The notes beneath the pieces were generated by a model. That model was given only the letters and a program-made list of their open reading frames with translations. It did no database searches and was not told the origin of the DNA. The position numbers were made by a program, and so were the translations under genes. Shown here piece by piece: positions 22,375-34,664 of a stretch of 64,000 nt of DNA; the first letter of the stretch is position 1; every line of letters starts with the position of its first letter. The stretch is from Spinacia oleracea (taxonomy: Eukaryota > Streptophyta > Magnoliopsida > Caryophyllales > Amaranthaceae), in contig NC_079490.1 of NCBI RefSeq assembly GCF_020520425.1, positions 125,322,715 to 125,386,714 on the forward strand, in the 5' to 3' direction.

Positions 22375-25300
22375 CCATGTTTAGGGTCGACACTTCTTTT
22401 AAGGAGGATAGACAGTAATACCCCGTATTTTTATTATTTTATAAATATGATTTTAATATATTTATAATTTAATAAAGCATTTTAAAAGTATTTATATGAT
22501 CATTAAATCATATAAATATAAAAAGGAAATTTAAGTGCATTTACTATTTATTAGAATTATTAAATGTATTTTAGAAAAGAAAAATATTTTAATTGTTTCC
22601 ATAAAAGGAAATATCTTTAAATAAGAAATATGGAGAAATAGAAATTAGGAAGTATGGCAAATCAAGTAACATTGGGTTCCCTAAACCTTACTTGAGGCCC
22701 AAGTAAGGGTTAATATAAATACCCAAGACTCATGGGAAATTAAACCCTAATGATCAAATTTCCTCTCTCCTGTTTTTTCTCTCTCCTCAATTTTCTCTCT
22801 CTCCATCTCCTTGCGCACGACCCGAAGGAGGAAAGTAGCAACCAGCGTCGCCAGTCGCCGCCCTCCCTCTGCCGTGCTGCTGCACCGCTGGCCGTCACTC
22901 CGCCGCCGCAATGCGTGTGTGTGGTTGTGAGTGTGTTTTCTCTCCCTTTCCTTTGATTTTTCGGTTTATTTATATTATTAAAAAAAAATTCAAGCTTTGT
23001 TAATTTAATATATTTTCATAATAGTATTAATGAGTAGATTAAATAACGTTTGTAGCTTTCATGCATGAATTTTCAGATTAGCTACTTAATTAAATTATGC
23101 ATGTTTGAAACCCTAAATCATAGATTTTTAATGTTTTAATTGCATGAATTGCCTAGGGTTTTGACTATGATAATTAATTAACATTAATAATGGTTAATAG
23201 AGTTTGTAATGACTTTTAAAGTACGAAATAGTTGTTGGAAATTTATTAAAGGATGAATACTAATTAGTTTATTATGTATTCTATGTGGAAGCTTTGATTG
23301 ATTAAGTTGTTAAGCAAAGTACGTGGTACCTTTGAGACGTACACAAGGTACGCATATGTGTATATCTTGCTTATGTATGTAGTATCATGCATAGGCTGTT
23401 TACTGAAATCATGTACCATCATGTCATATGTGAATGTGGTGGTTATTTGATTCAAGAGAAGAGTTATGATTCATATTTTAGTATTCATTTAAGAGAGCAT
23501 GTTTGTCATTATTAATGTTGGAAATAATGCAAAGAAAGAGTTTTACCATTTTGTGAAAATGTCCCACATTGGTAGAAATGAAAAGTAGGGATTTCAAGTG
23601 GAGTACTTAAAGAAAAGGGTTTTGTCCCACATGGAAAGAAAATGAACCTTTCCCTTTGTTTAAATATAGGGAAGTGTTGTTTACTTCTTGAAGTACTTCC
23701 CCTAGTGGTTTGAGCTAGAAAGGGAATCCCCACACGTGCGCCGCCGCCGTCCGTCCGGCCGGTTCGATTCGTGTTACGTGCGCGGTGTGGTGGGCCCTCC
23801 TTTTTGGGCCAAGTCGTAACTGACGGTCCAGTTATTATGAGACCATTCAGTTACGTAGCTCACTCCACACTCTTAAATAAAAAACGTAACGGTCGCATTT
23901 ATTACGAAAACGGTTCCATGATTTCCGCTTCAGTTTTGATTTTGATTATCTGATTTTATTGTCCAAATTAAATTCTGATTTTATTGCCCACTTAAAACTC
24001 TGATTTACGGTTACATTTTTGGACTCTATATAAAATCAGTTGGGGAGTTCATTTTTGATATACCGAAAATCATTCTCCTCTTCATCTCTTCTCTGTTTTA
24101 TTCTGAGCATATTATGAGTTCTTAATTCGTTTTATTCGAGTGCACGTTAAAACGAATTGTTGTGTAAAATCTTGGGGGGAAACGCCTATTACGATTGCAC
24201 CATAGTCGGGGCGAATTTTGCTTCTAAGATAGTGTTTTGTAACACGTCACAGCTTTATACACATCAAATATTCGGCCCACATTTTATTCTCATTTGCGAA
24301 TTTTACATTATGCAAGCATGTAATGTGAATTGTGCAAGAGTCATTTAACATTCGCATGTGAGTCGTAGTATCCATGTAAACCAAGTTAAGTTTATTTGCA
24401 TGTGAGTCTTAGTACCATATAAATCTATGTGTGTGTGTGTGTGTCTTTGTACCCCAGCAGCAGCAACAACAACAGTTTGATCATCCGATATAGTACTGGA
24501 CGTTGTTCCATGTTTTATTGATTATTATGCGCTGGAATTCCGTCACAAAATTGTCACATAGTTTGGTTCCATGGTTAGCTCCCCGGTTTTCGTCCCTTTG
24601 TGGACATAGTAGTAGAAGTAAAACCCGGTTCATTGCTTAATTCAATTATCGGAATGTAATATTCCATCAAGAAGAAGTTATCAAGTAGTGGAGATGGTCA
24701 AGTATTAAGGTCAAGAGTAAAAGTCATGTAGTGAAGGCAAGAGTAAAGTTAAAGAATCAAGTCAAGGGTATTGTTATTCATTCAATTATGCATTGCATAT
24801 TGAAATGTCAAGTGTAGTTGTTAGTGGTCATTACAGTTGTCAAATGGAGCATGTTAGTTTCATTCTATTTCATATATGTACTCAGCTTTGCTGATTCGTT
24901 CTTTCTTGATTGTCTTGGTCATAGCCTTTTCCTTAAATGGCCCTGTGATGATGCATACTTTACACTTGTAATTATGATGAGCAGTTCACATGTGGTATAA
25001 GTGAAGAAGCATTTCAGTTATCATTTCATTCAGGTTTGGGTGTGAGTGATCCATTTATGCTTTAAACGCTTTTATTTAAGTATTCCCTTTAAGTATGGAT
25101 TTCAAAGTATTTAAAGATTTTTAAAGATTTTGAGTTAATTTTTCGTGGGCATTTAATGGTTCCAAGTTGCGTGGACTTTAATTCCATATGAGATTTTGCA
25201 AAGCATATTAATTAGTAGTAGTTAAGTTCCGCTGCAAAATTCTGATAATAGCCTTAACCATTTTCATGGTGGCTGTAATGCCTTGATAATTCCTATTACC

Positions 25301-25424
25301 TATTAAAGAAAAATAGTTTTGTCTTCTTGGGTTTTTGCGCCCAAGGTACTTGGTTATTAATAACAATTATTAATTGCCAAAAAAAAAATAGTTTTAAAAA
25401 GCAAGAAATTATTAGGGTGTTACA
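22375..25424 (+). mobile_element. second Tekay-type LTR with a scrap of internal sequence
   Basis: The tract acttcttttaaggaggatagac (split at 22392-22413) matches the chromovirus PPT and is followed by agtaataccccg, the chromovirus LTR start with one changed base. The LTR ends ggtgttaca at 25424, giving 3011 bp. Shared LTR blocks with 7957-10856 include ttatgcgc.ggaattccgtc and gccttaacc. Only ~40 bp of internal sequence precede it. It is a diverged 3' LTR relic. Confidence 0.85.
23514..24470 (+). repeat. embedded segment in the second LTR with its own TATA box
   Basis: Relative to the LTR at 7957-10856 this segment looks extra. It starts tgttggaaataatgc and carries gtcccaca motifs at 23562 and 23624 of the kind common in small LTR families. 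It also has a ctatataaaat box near 24027. I could not find matching 5-bp duplications, so the borders are approximate. Confidence 0.4.
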
Positions 25425-25721
25425 GGGTTTGAAATAGAAATCTCCACCAAGTCAAGTTTAAGGGTTAAAAAGAGCTTTTATGCAAAGGATAAGTGAAGTG
25501 GAGTAGTTAAGGTTACGGTCCTTGCATGGATCGTGCATCCCTAGCGCCATTGTGCTGACAACACCAATTATGAGTATTGGCACGGATCGTGCACCTTGGC
25601 ATGGAACTTGCAACGTCCCTTACACATAGATTACACGAACCATGCAACTAATACTTTTCCACCTTGACAAAGACGCATGCTCCACTTGCAGGAAACCTGC
25701 AGACTTATTGATGCACCATGC

Positions 25722-26690
25722 TGAATGGAATGTATCCTTCAGCCAAGGTGTATTGGTCTAATAGTAAGGTTCAAATTAATTTCCAAAATAATAATTCAAT
25801 GATATTAAGTTATCGGGACAGCTAGTTGGACCATTGATTCTGATCAGTGAGAAATAATCCTTATTAGGCTCACAACTTACTCTTTACTGAACCTACAAGG
25901 TCACACAAGTTGTTAAAACCGGTAGTCGGATTAAATGAATCAGAAATTTATTTAATAGCTAATCGGAAAGCTTAGATCGGAAAAACGATATAGGATAAAC
26001 ATTGGAACTTCATCGTACATCGTAGCGCATAAGTCGTTGGCTCGACCACACAACTTATCGGATTTCCAAGGGTCATTGGATAGACATGGGCTAGACGAGG
26101 CTTGCTGGCCGCAAGGCCGCATGTGCTACAACCACACGAGCAATGCTGCCAGCCCCCACGTAAGCACGGAAGCCCATATGCCAGCAGCGCTGTTACGCGC
26201 AGCAGCAACAGTCGCGACCCAACGACCTTGTGCGGTGGACACGTACGCTACTTATGTAGCAGCAACAACGAATAGAAACAAAGACCATGGCCTATTGGCC
26301 CCGCGCGACTGCACAATTTTGGCCAACCACACAGTCTTGTGCCTTGGCCGCTTTTCCCTACTTGGAGCGCACGATGTTATTTAATTAGAACCTAGGGCAT
26401 GTTCACTCATACAACAAGATATTCATATCTTGCCTTTAAAGTGAGAAGCCCTAGATCTAAAACACCATTATCCAATTACCTTGAGAAAGTTTTAAGCTCA
26501 GGGGATCAAGGCGGATCCGAACATGTTTTTGGATACTTGCAGAGGAACTACGGTTGGAGTTCTTGTTCGTGATAAAAAGACTAGTGGTAGTAAATGTAAC
26601 GAATGTATGTTTAATCTAATATTTATTTTTGCATGTGATCTTAGAATGGGTTAATTCCACAACTTTAATTATATTGATGTAAAACCAACA
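25722..26690 (+). mobile_element. solo LTR, relative of the one at 3058
   Basis: The borders are TGAATGGAA..AAACCAACA over 969 bp. The flanks catgc (25717-25721) and cgtgc (26691-26695) are a 5-bp target duplication with one change. The 5' half aligns with 3058-3400 and with the reverse complement of 55000-55371, around lines such as cttactctttactgaacct. It has a GC-rich block at 26090-26350. ORFs here are incidental. Confidence 0.85.
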
Positions 26691-26695
26691 CGTGC

Positions 26696-27945
26696 GTACT
26701 TGACGGGTACCTCACTTCTTGGTTACAGGTCCCCCCTTGTATAAATAGAATGTTATCCTAAACACAACATATGTAGAGCGACTTAGTTTAGTTGTAATTT
26801 TGAAGTTTCAAGAGTTTTTAGGATTCGCTCTCATTCTCAGCACTTTAATTACTTTCTTAGTTCAAACACTCTTAGTTAGTTTAATTTTTGTTCCGAAGCT
26901 TTCAAATTCTGCACCTTTGGAGCAAGTTGGAGACCTTTAATTCAAGTTAAGTGTAATTTATTAACATCATTTCTTTATTGCTTTCATTCAATGCTTTCTT
27001 TATAATTTTTGAATTTTTATTTCATGATTTGTGGTTGAGTTTCTTTACCCAAATAATGTATTCTTGGTGTTCATTTTCAAAGTTCATATTTTAGATTGAG
27101 TTTCTTTACCCAAAATACAAAGTCATGTTTTCATGTATGTTTTGCTTCGATCTTATAGGTTTAGGTTCTACCATATGTAAGTAGTTCTCTTAGACTGTTC
27201 ATCTTCAAGCTTATCTTTTAGGTTAATTTTCTTTACCCAAAATAGAAATTCATGTTTCATATTTTTTTTTTCTTAGATCTTATAGGTTTAAGTTCTACCA
27301 TGTGTAAGTAGCTAGTTCCCTTAGGCCTAGGGTTAGGTGACCCATAGTAGAATTAGGGCATGAAAACACCATCTCCTTTACTTGTATGAAATTTTGGTGT
27401 ATGGTAGTCTTTGCTAGTCATTGTGATGTTATGTCCTTGTTTAAGATGAGTATATGAGCATGTTAGGTGGACTTAGGTTTAAGTTCTACCATGTGTAAAT
27501 GTGTAATTTTAAATTTAATGCAAGAAACTTAGGTGATACCATTTAAAATTCCACCCAATTAATTTTATAAAACACAAAGTATTTTACATAAAAAGAATAT
27601 GCCCCAGCCAAATTATTTAGTTTAACAATACCAAATTAGTAAACTAGGAGTTCAAAAATACGAGTAAACCCTATAACAACCATTATTTTGAAACTTTTAG
27701 ACTATAGTTTGGAGTATGCTCCTTATTATATAATGAAAAGATGGCACACAAAAATTACAAAAAGTAGGAGTAGAAGTTAGAATTAGTAGGAGCTTTAGAT
27801 TTTGGGACACATATTGCCAAATTGGGCCAAATGATAGCTTAGGCCTTAGGGCCAACAATAAGCGGTCATATGAAAGAAATTAAAGGATACCATATCTTAA
27901 TGTTAGCTAACTACACAATTTCTTTTGGGCTTTGGGGGGTCAGAC
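26696..27945. other. non-coding stretch with a TATA box and a local duplication
   Basis: A gtataaatagaa promoter-like box near 26738 suggests another LTR or relic, but no borders are visible. A ~120-bp unit is repeated around 27090-27190 and 27220-27310, sharing tttctttacccaaaata and gatcttataggttta. No gene is visible. Confidence 0.4.
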
Positions 27946-28270
27946 TAGGGGTGTTAATGAGCCGAGACCGAGGCTTTACAGGCTCGAGCTCGAAGCTCGT
28001 TGAGCCTGGGAAATTGAGCTCAAAACATTAAAATTAAACTTGGTTCGGCTCGAAGCCCGATAGTCTTGGTTGAGGCTCGATAGGCTATCTTGATCATCAA
28101 ATGTTTAATTAAGAAACATGTTTATCAAAATTTCCAGTTTTTATATGTTTAAAATAAATATCTGTTAAAAATTAATTTATGCAAAAAAAGTATTTAAAAA
28201 AAATACATGTATTAGAAAGAACTCGAGCTTGTTCACGAGCTTTCGAGCCGAGCCATTGATAGCGGTTATT
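27945..28270. mobile_element. hAT-like MITE relic
   Basis: It opens with taggggtgttaatgagccga, a typical hAT-type terminal sequence. It is full of gctcgag/ctcgagc motifs and contains tcgagccgagcc near 28238. The right terminal repeat is lost, so this is a one-ended remnant. Confidence 0.45.
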
Positions 28271-28344
28271 TAGGTTAAACCGAGCTTAAGTGATGAGCCA
28301 TCGAGAAAGTGTTATAAAATAATATATAAGTGTAATAAATGAAT

Positions 28345-28775
28345 TACACTTTCTCTCTCCAATTAATTACACTTATATATTATTTAGGGTTAGACTTAAG
28401 AAAATGTTTGGTTGACCCTAAGGGTTACACTACAAGAATTTGTATCTTTAACGACAACCTAATTACGACGGGTCAAAAATCCCGTCGCAAAAGCCTTTTG
28501 CGACGGGGCTAACAACCAAACAATGACGGGAATGACCGTCGCAAATGTCTTTTACGACGGGTTTACGACGGATTTACGACGGGATTTCTATTAACGACGG
28601 CCCCCTTTTATGACGGGTTCGCGACAGAAAATCCCGTCGTTAATCAACGATAATTGGCCTTTCGCGACGGGATTTCCCGTCGTTAATAGTACAATTTCTT
28701 GTAGTGTTTACAACTCTTAAGATACATATAACATAAAATAATATATAAGTGTAATTAATTGGAGAGAGAAAGTGT
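28345..28775. repeat. inverted repeat flanking a CACTA MITE
   Basis: A ~40-bp sequence (acactttctctctccaatta and on to tatattattt) at 28345-28387 reappears in reverse complement near 28735-28775. A CACTA MITE lies in between. The arms are probably terminal repeats of an older small element that was later hit by the MITE. Confidence 0.65.
28428..28706. mobile_element. CACTA-type MITE
   Basis: The termini are CACTACAAGAATTTGTA and TACAATTTCTTGTAGTG, inverted repeats with one mismatch. Inside, motifs of the type gcgacgggatttcccgtcg recur in both orientations, like the subterminal transposase-binding repeats of CACTA elements. The 279-bp length leaves no room for coding. The 3-bp flanks are tta and ttt, a near match to the expected duplication. 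Confidence 0.82.
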
Positions 28776-29269
28776 TATAAGGTGAGTTTTAATGCATTTG
28801 TAACCAATCATAATTCAATATTTAAAGAGTTACCAACACTTAAGGTTACTCTATCATTGTCCCTAATTTACCCTAGTACCCACCTCCTCCAACATTGACA
28901 TCGTATTTCCAATAATTGAGGCTTCTTTAATACAGCACGATTAATATACTTCTTTATTTAAAGTTGTTGCTTAGCTCAAAGGAATAAAAATCACAATTAG
29001 TTGGAATCTACCAAGGCAATGACATCTTACACACTGGAATCCTGATTTAATTCTTTTTTAAAAATTAAAATGCTGACATAAAACTTTAATTTGATGACTC
29101 CGCGAAGTTAAGATAAGATAATTGAGTGCATTAGATACTAATCAAAATTAGTAAATTTAACAAAAGTTAATAAGATTGTGATTTCAGCAATTGAAAGGAA
29201 ACAAATTAAATGACCACTTGTTTTTAGTTGCTTTCCTAATAGACGACCTTTAAGATTCAGATGATAAGT

Positions 29270-30110
29270 AGTCACACTCTCACACGTAAGCAAATGAGTT
29301 TTATTTTTTTTATTTTTTTGACATAAAAATGAGTTTATTTTAGAAGAAAAAAAAATAAGTTATTTATTTTATTTAACTAGATTAAAAAATCTTGATCCTA
29401 AATTTAGGTGAATGAGCTATGTTAATTTAGTTAAAGTGGAAATTAAGGGAGCGGCCTACACATTATTAAAGAAATATGTTTGATTAACCTTGCAACTCTC
29501 TTTGGTGAGACACACACCAAAAAAGAAAAAAACTCTCATTAGTCTCACTAATGAGGAGGCATGCTACATCGTTGTCCACCAACGATAAAAAGAGCCCATA
29601 CCCAGGGTAAAATGGTATTTTCGTTACATGAGTTGAAAAGTCAAACAAATTACTAAATATCGGCAATATGACAATAATTGATACAACAATGACAATACTT
29701 ATATAACACTTGTATACATACTTTTATCTATTCATTTAATATGCAACACTTTTATCCATTCATTTAAGTGATCCCTTCAATTTTTCTATTTCATTACACT
29801 TGTATACATAATTTCCTTTTTTTGGGTGATTGTGACAGTATTTTAATACAACAATGACAGTATATATATAACAATGACAATACTTATATTACCGATGACA
29901 GTATATAAGAAGTTAGCAACACTTGTACACATTTATTTAAGTGTGGGCCATCTTTCTATTTTTTTTTTTTTTTGGGTGGGTATGCGTTTTTTTTATCGCT
30001 GGTGGACAGCGATGTAGCATGCCTCCACTAATGAGAGTTGAGACCCATATTACTAGAAGTTGTCACCCTCTCACACGTAAGCAACGGAGTTTTATTTTAG
30101 AAAAGATTTA
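29270..30110. repeat. direct repeat pair around a MITE
   Basis: The sequence ctctcacacgtaagcaa followed by gagttttattttagaa occurs at 29276-29345 and again at 30070-30105. The first copy is interrupted by a T-rich insert. The pair encloses the MITE at 29530-30035. It could be an old duplication at the insertion locus. Confidence 0.5.
29530..30035. mobile_element. MITE with ~70-bp terminal inverted repeats
   Basis: The left end (ctctcattag..aggaggcatgctacatcg..) and right end are inverted copies sharing gcatgctacatcg and gtccacca.cgataaaaa. The interior is AT-rich, with repeated acaatgacaatacttat units and no ORF. Long inverted ends on a ~500-bp element fit a Mutator-type MITE, but I cannot show a 9-bp duplication. 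Confidence 0.6.
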
Positions 30111-30510
30111 ACTTTTTCTTCATTAAAGGCATGTTGGATTTAGTGATGTGGAAATGTTGAATAAGAGGTTAATAAAAGTCAATCTACCTTAATAAAGTAA
30201 AATAAAGCGGAATTGAGGTGGTTACAAGGAGGGTGGTGTGGTCGTTTTATGAAGAGAAGTGATAGTGTTGTGAGGAGAAAGAGGAAGTAAAACTATTAAC
30301 CCCCAAATGAGGATAATAATCATACTAGTGGAGTGGTAAGTAACGATTGATGAGGGTAACTATTCCCATTTTCTTTTTCTTTTCTTCTTCTTATCAACAC
30401 TAGCTAATTCTCTTTTCCACCACTTCATCACATTATCATCACCTCCAATTACCCTTTTTTTTGTTTAACATTTATTACCCCTTAATTTATTACTCTCATT
30501 CCAAACACAC

Positions 30511-30679
30511 CCTCACAAGAATGATTACTCAAAGTCGGTTTGGGTAATGAGTCAGTCATTCTTAAAATGTTCGTTGCTTGATCAAGAATGTATTTGAAAG
30601 TGGATGTTTTGTTTTATAATCGAACTTATCGCTTCTAGTCGGAGACCAAATGTAGGCGTCTATAGTTAGCCCCCAATTT
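30511..30679 (-). repeat. partial 3' LTR and polypurine tract of element A
   Basis: On the minus strand caaattgggggctaac precedes tatagacgcctac, an altered TGTAGACGCC start. The next ~70 bp of U3 do not clearly align with the LTR at 37655-39025, and only ~150 bp can be suspected before unrelated DNA. This border is therefore tentative. Confidence 0.45.
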
Positions 30680-30989
30680 GATTGAGTCTGTTTAAGACGA
30701 AGATCAAAGTATTGGTAGACGGAGTGCGTCTAGCGAATCTAATTTTTGGGAAATTGATTCAGATGCGAGGGTCTCACGATCCCCCGAGTGATAACATTTG
30801 ACTTAAGGGTCATCACTAGGAATGTCAACATTTCTCCTCACGAGTCATTGGATAATTTGCTGAATTAACTTGTACCTCCTCACAATGTCATTGGAGGTGT
30901 TCAGGTAAAGGGAGAGCTTTTCAAAAACTTGATAGACTTATTTTAAAACTTGGATGGATTGAAAATTTGGTAGTCCTGCTTTTTGAGGA

Positions 30990-31480
30990 ATTGAAGAATG
31001 CGGAAAACTTCGCTCTCTCTCTTTTGAGAAAGAAAGCGGAAAACTTGGCTCTCACCTTTTGAGAAAGAAGGCGGAAAACTTGGCTCTCGCCTTTATGGAA
31101 AGAAGGCGGAAAACTTGGCTCTCACCTTTTTGGGAAGAAGGCGAAAAACTAGGCTCTCGCCTTTTTTTTGGAAAGAAGGCGGAAAACTTTTTTCTCGTTT
31201 TTTAGACGGAAATTTTGGTAAAGAAGGCGGAAAATTTTGGCTCTTTTTATTCAGAAAACGGAAATTTTGGCTCTCGCCTTTTGAGAAAGAAGGCGGAAAA
31301 CTTTGGCTCTCGTTTTTAGAAAACATAAATTTTGGCTATCGCCTTTTGAGAAAGAAGGCGGAAAACATTGGATTTTGGAAATGGAAATATCTTTTAAGTT
31401 TTAACTCTCGTCTTTGGAAACATAAATTATTTTTTTCCAAAACTTTCTCTCGTTTTTTTTTAAACGGAAAACTTAATTAT
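30990..31480. repeat. minisatellite of ggcggaaaacttggctctcg units
   Basis: Around ten copies of a 35-60-bp unit built from aaggcggaaaacttggctct and cgccttttgagaaag, decaying to the right. It lies ~330 bp inside the polypurine tract of element A. ORFs on both strands here (31093-31489) are translations of the repeat. Confidence 0.88.
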
Positions 31481-32698
31481 TTTTTTTGAAGTAATTTTAA
31501 AAATACTCATTATTTTTAGAAAATAAGAAATATTGATAAATGATCGGGGTCATGACCAGTTAGTGGATCACGATCGCTTTCCGAACGATCGTGGCATGTT
31601 GGTGGGCCCACGATTTTCATTACTTTTTTTTGAATAAATTACGGTTTTTAAAAAAACCGTTACTTTTCTCACGGGAGGGAAATTGTAAAATTTGACGGTT
31701 ACCTTGTAGTTGAATGTCGGTTGAGTGGCCTGATTTTCATGGTGAGTCTTGCAACACAAGAAGATTTTTTGATGCTGCTTCATTCAACGTTTTTATAGCT
31801 TCTTTGAGTGTTTATTGCTCATTTCTGGGCTTGGATTTGTTTCCACATTCATTGTCGTTTTGAGCAATGATCAGGCTATGCGAACAAACATATGCATTTT
31901 TATGGCCATGCATGTTTGGTGCAGCAAGACAATCAGAGTTTTCAGGAACTCGCAAAATGTGGTACGGTATTTGGTTTTTGGGAATTAATTGTTCAAAAAG
32001 AAACAGATTTCCTTTCATTGCGTATTCATTCGTCAGACATACATATGCAGTAATCCTTTACTTTTCCATATTTATGCTTCATTTCTTTGTCTAAATGAAA
32101 TCACAATTTTTCGAAAACCGAGCCTATTTTTTCATGGGTTTTGACAGATTTTATTTAATATAAGAATATCATAACTCATCGTATGTGAATAAACCTAAAA
32201 TGACAGACTCTTATTTATGTTTTGGAAGTCAACGATTAGTTTTATTATTAATTCATAATTTTTTAGAAATAATCCGAAAACCTTTTTTTTTTAAAAGACA
32301 ACCGGAATCCGACCACTTTTAGGCATCACATACAATTCAAATTGTCCTAAGATTAGTCTAAGAGATTGTATTGGAAATAGTTCAGAACAATTCTAATTAA
32401 TCCTGGCCATCCTGGGAATTCAACACGAAAGTTGATTAGGTGGGCACAAAAAAGGTTTCGCGCCTCTGCGTTGGCGTGAGAATAACCTTGCGCTGGACGC
32501 CCGACGTGAATTTGTTTCTTGCGCATGCCTCTTAATTTCCGTGGATACGACTTTTTTTCTTTCTTGATTTGGTTTAGGATGTACTATGGCTGTTTAAATA
32601 CCGACTTGTTGTGCTCTTTACTCTTCACCTTTGCTTGTTTATTTGCCTTACTTTGTTATTTGAGTAACCTTTAAGCCCCCAATTTTTTAGTTTTCATC
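31481..32698. other. non-coding region upstream of the antisense gene in element A
   Basis: The part around 31640-31710 (ccgttacttttctcacggga..gacggttacc) resembles 39870-39930 in element B. It probably forms the promoter side of the antisense gene. No ORF with recognisable content. Confidence 0.45.
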
Positions 32699-34664
32699 AT
32701 GTCTGCTTCTGCCATGTCTCTTAAATCTGCTGTAGGGAAGTGGTTACGTGCACTTAGTCCCAGTGAGAAATCTATGCTAACATAATATAATCTAGATGCG
32801 TTTTTAGGATTGCAACATATAAAAATTGACTTTAGTTTTCTCCATGCTTCTCTTAACTTATGGGATTCTGATCACCTTGCCTTTGTTTTTAGAAGTAATG
32901 AGACAGTGCCTCTGCCTTAGGAATTTGTTGCGATACTTAGTTACCCTGTTAATGTTATTCCTGTCACACCTGCCATGGCTGAAGAGGGTAGCGCTACAAT
33001 AGGAAAGTTGTTTGGTTTAGATGATGATGCGGTTAATGATATATTAGGAGAGAAGAATGTTAATCTCACTAAACTCAATAAACGTTGTAGTGTTCCCACA
33101 GATAACATAACAAATCTGAAATTTAATATGCTGGCACTTTTCTTTTGTTTGTTGAACTGCTATTTGTTCCATAATAACGATAGCATGTGGTCCCAATTGT
33201 TAGACAAATGGAGAGTCATTATTCCATATTGGCCCTGGTATTTGCTAAAACCATACTTTCTGCGAACGCTTTAAATAAAGATGACAAATATGAAAATTTC
33301 GGAGGAAGCCCCCTCCTGTTGCAGGTAATTAATTTTAATATGCGTAGCTTATCATTTTTTTTTTCTGAAAACGTACATATACTTTTGAATATTTCAGAGG
33401 TGCGCGCGAAAAATATATTGTGCCTAAACTGGGCACAGAAAGCTTGTTGAGCGTATGTCGTATAGTGAAAACAAGAGCCTTTTGCGGCCATGCGCAACAA
33501 TATTTTGGCGCCCAGGGTTTTGCGCGAAAAGTTTCTCGCGCTGGCTTGTGTGTTCAATAATTATTGCTGAGCCTGTTTGCTTCATTTCACTTTTCATATT
33601 CGTTTTATTTAATTTTACGAATGGTGCAAGTAACGATTAATTCCTGTATATTTCAGATATGGTTCATGGAGCGTCTGAGGCTGCTGGAGGTTCCTGCGAA
33701 ACCTCAAATTTACTGTCCCAAGGCTCTTGGCAGTAGGAAGTGCTTGCATTTTGGGGAAAATGAGGCCGAGTGGACCTCTTATTTCACCCACGGCATTTGC
33801 TCCATTAAGTGGGTGATACCGTGGTGGAATCTGCATTATATGATAGGCGGCTCAGAAACTGTCTTTTATAACAGACTGATCGAGTTGAGCAATCCTACAT
33901 ATATCTTTCCCTATCGAGTCCTGAGACAGTACGATATGAGGCAGATCATACCTTCTGCGGATACCACACCACCAAGTACAACGGTTTTCCAACAGAAGTC
34001 TATCCTTGCGTGGGCAAAGTACTACAACAACTTACCCCGTTGGACCGTTGTTGTAGATGGGAATATTTATCTTTCAAAGAGTTACAAGACCTGAATGAAT
34101 CCTGATGATATTGCTGAAAGAACCAAGGCTCGAAATGTTGAACCGGCCAAATTATTTCACTCACATGGCAGGCCCAAGTATAAATCATGCTAGAACTTCT
34201 AGGCCTTGAGAGGCTAATTATAGGCTTCCCGTGAGGCATTCCGACCGCAAGCGTAAGGGCGATCATCAACGTTCCAATTCTAGATCCCGAAGAGTACCCA
34301 TTGTGCGTGTCCTGACTGTGCTCAAGAAGGTTGTGGGGGTGTCTACTAGAAACCACCATCGTGAAAAGAGTAAGAGACAGGTGCGGGCGAAAAAGACTCA
34401 GACTCTTGTTGCTAAGGTGATCGAGACTCTGATCACAATTTCACCTATTTCAGTTACTACTATTGTACCCGAGACTGAGTTGGTTATTGGTATTGAAGCT
34501 GCTAGAGTGACTGAGGACCTGGGGATCATGGAAGTGAGTACAAAATAGCATGTTGTTTCCATGGATATTGATGTAGGAGCGATAGAGAAGCTGATTGATT
34601 CAACTTCTGCAAATGTTGATCTCTACAAGACTTTGTTTTCTGACGCTGAGGAATTAGAATAGTG
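32699..34664 (+). pseudogene. DUF7745/plant-mobile-domain-like gene, antisense in element A
   Basis: Exon 1 starts at the ATG at 32699 (MSASAMSLKSAVGKWLRALS), with in-frame stops at 32783 and 32918. It contains SLNLWDSDHLAFVFRSN..PLP, the pattern of the DUF7745 / plant mobile domain proteins that accompany plant retroelements. After a frameshift near 33187 it ends at a GT donor (33325, LLLQ). Exon 2 opens after a tatatttcag acceptor at 33658 with IWFMERLRLLEVPAKPQIYC and runs through WVIPWWNLHYMIGGS and FPYRVLRQYDMRQIIP. A basic region (34231 on: SDRKRKGDHQRSNSRSRR) and an acidic end (SDAEELE, TAG at 34662) complete it. An AATAAA follows near 34775. The cellular role of the family is poorly known. 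The family name rests on motif resemblance from memory. Confidence 0.65.

Noticed and set aside
24420..24475. Short gtgtgt run and cagcagcaacaacaacag as a coding Gln repeat
   Set aside because: Simple-sequence runs in an LTR, with stops in the adjoining frame.
31093..31489. ORFs with FSKKGES or FGKEGGK repeats
   Set aside because: Products of the minisatellite in element A, open on both strands because the unit lacks stops.
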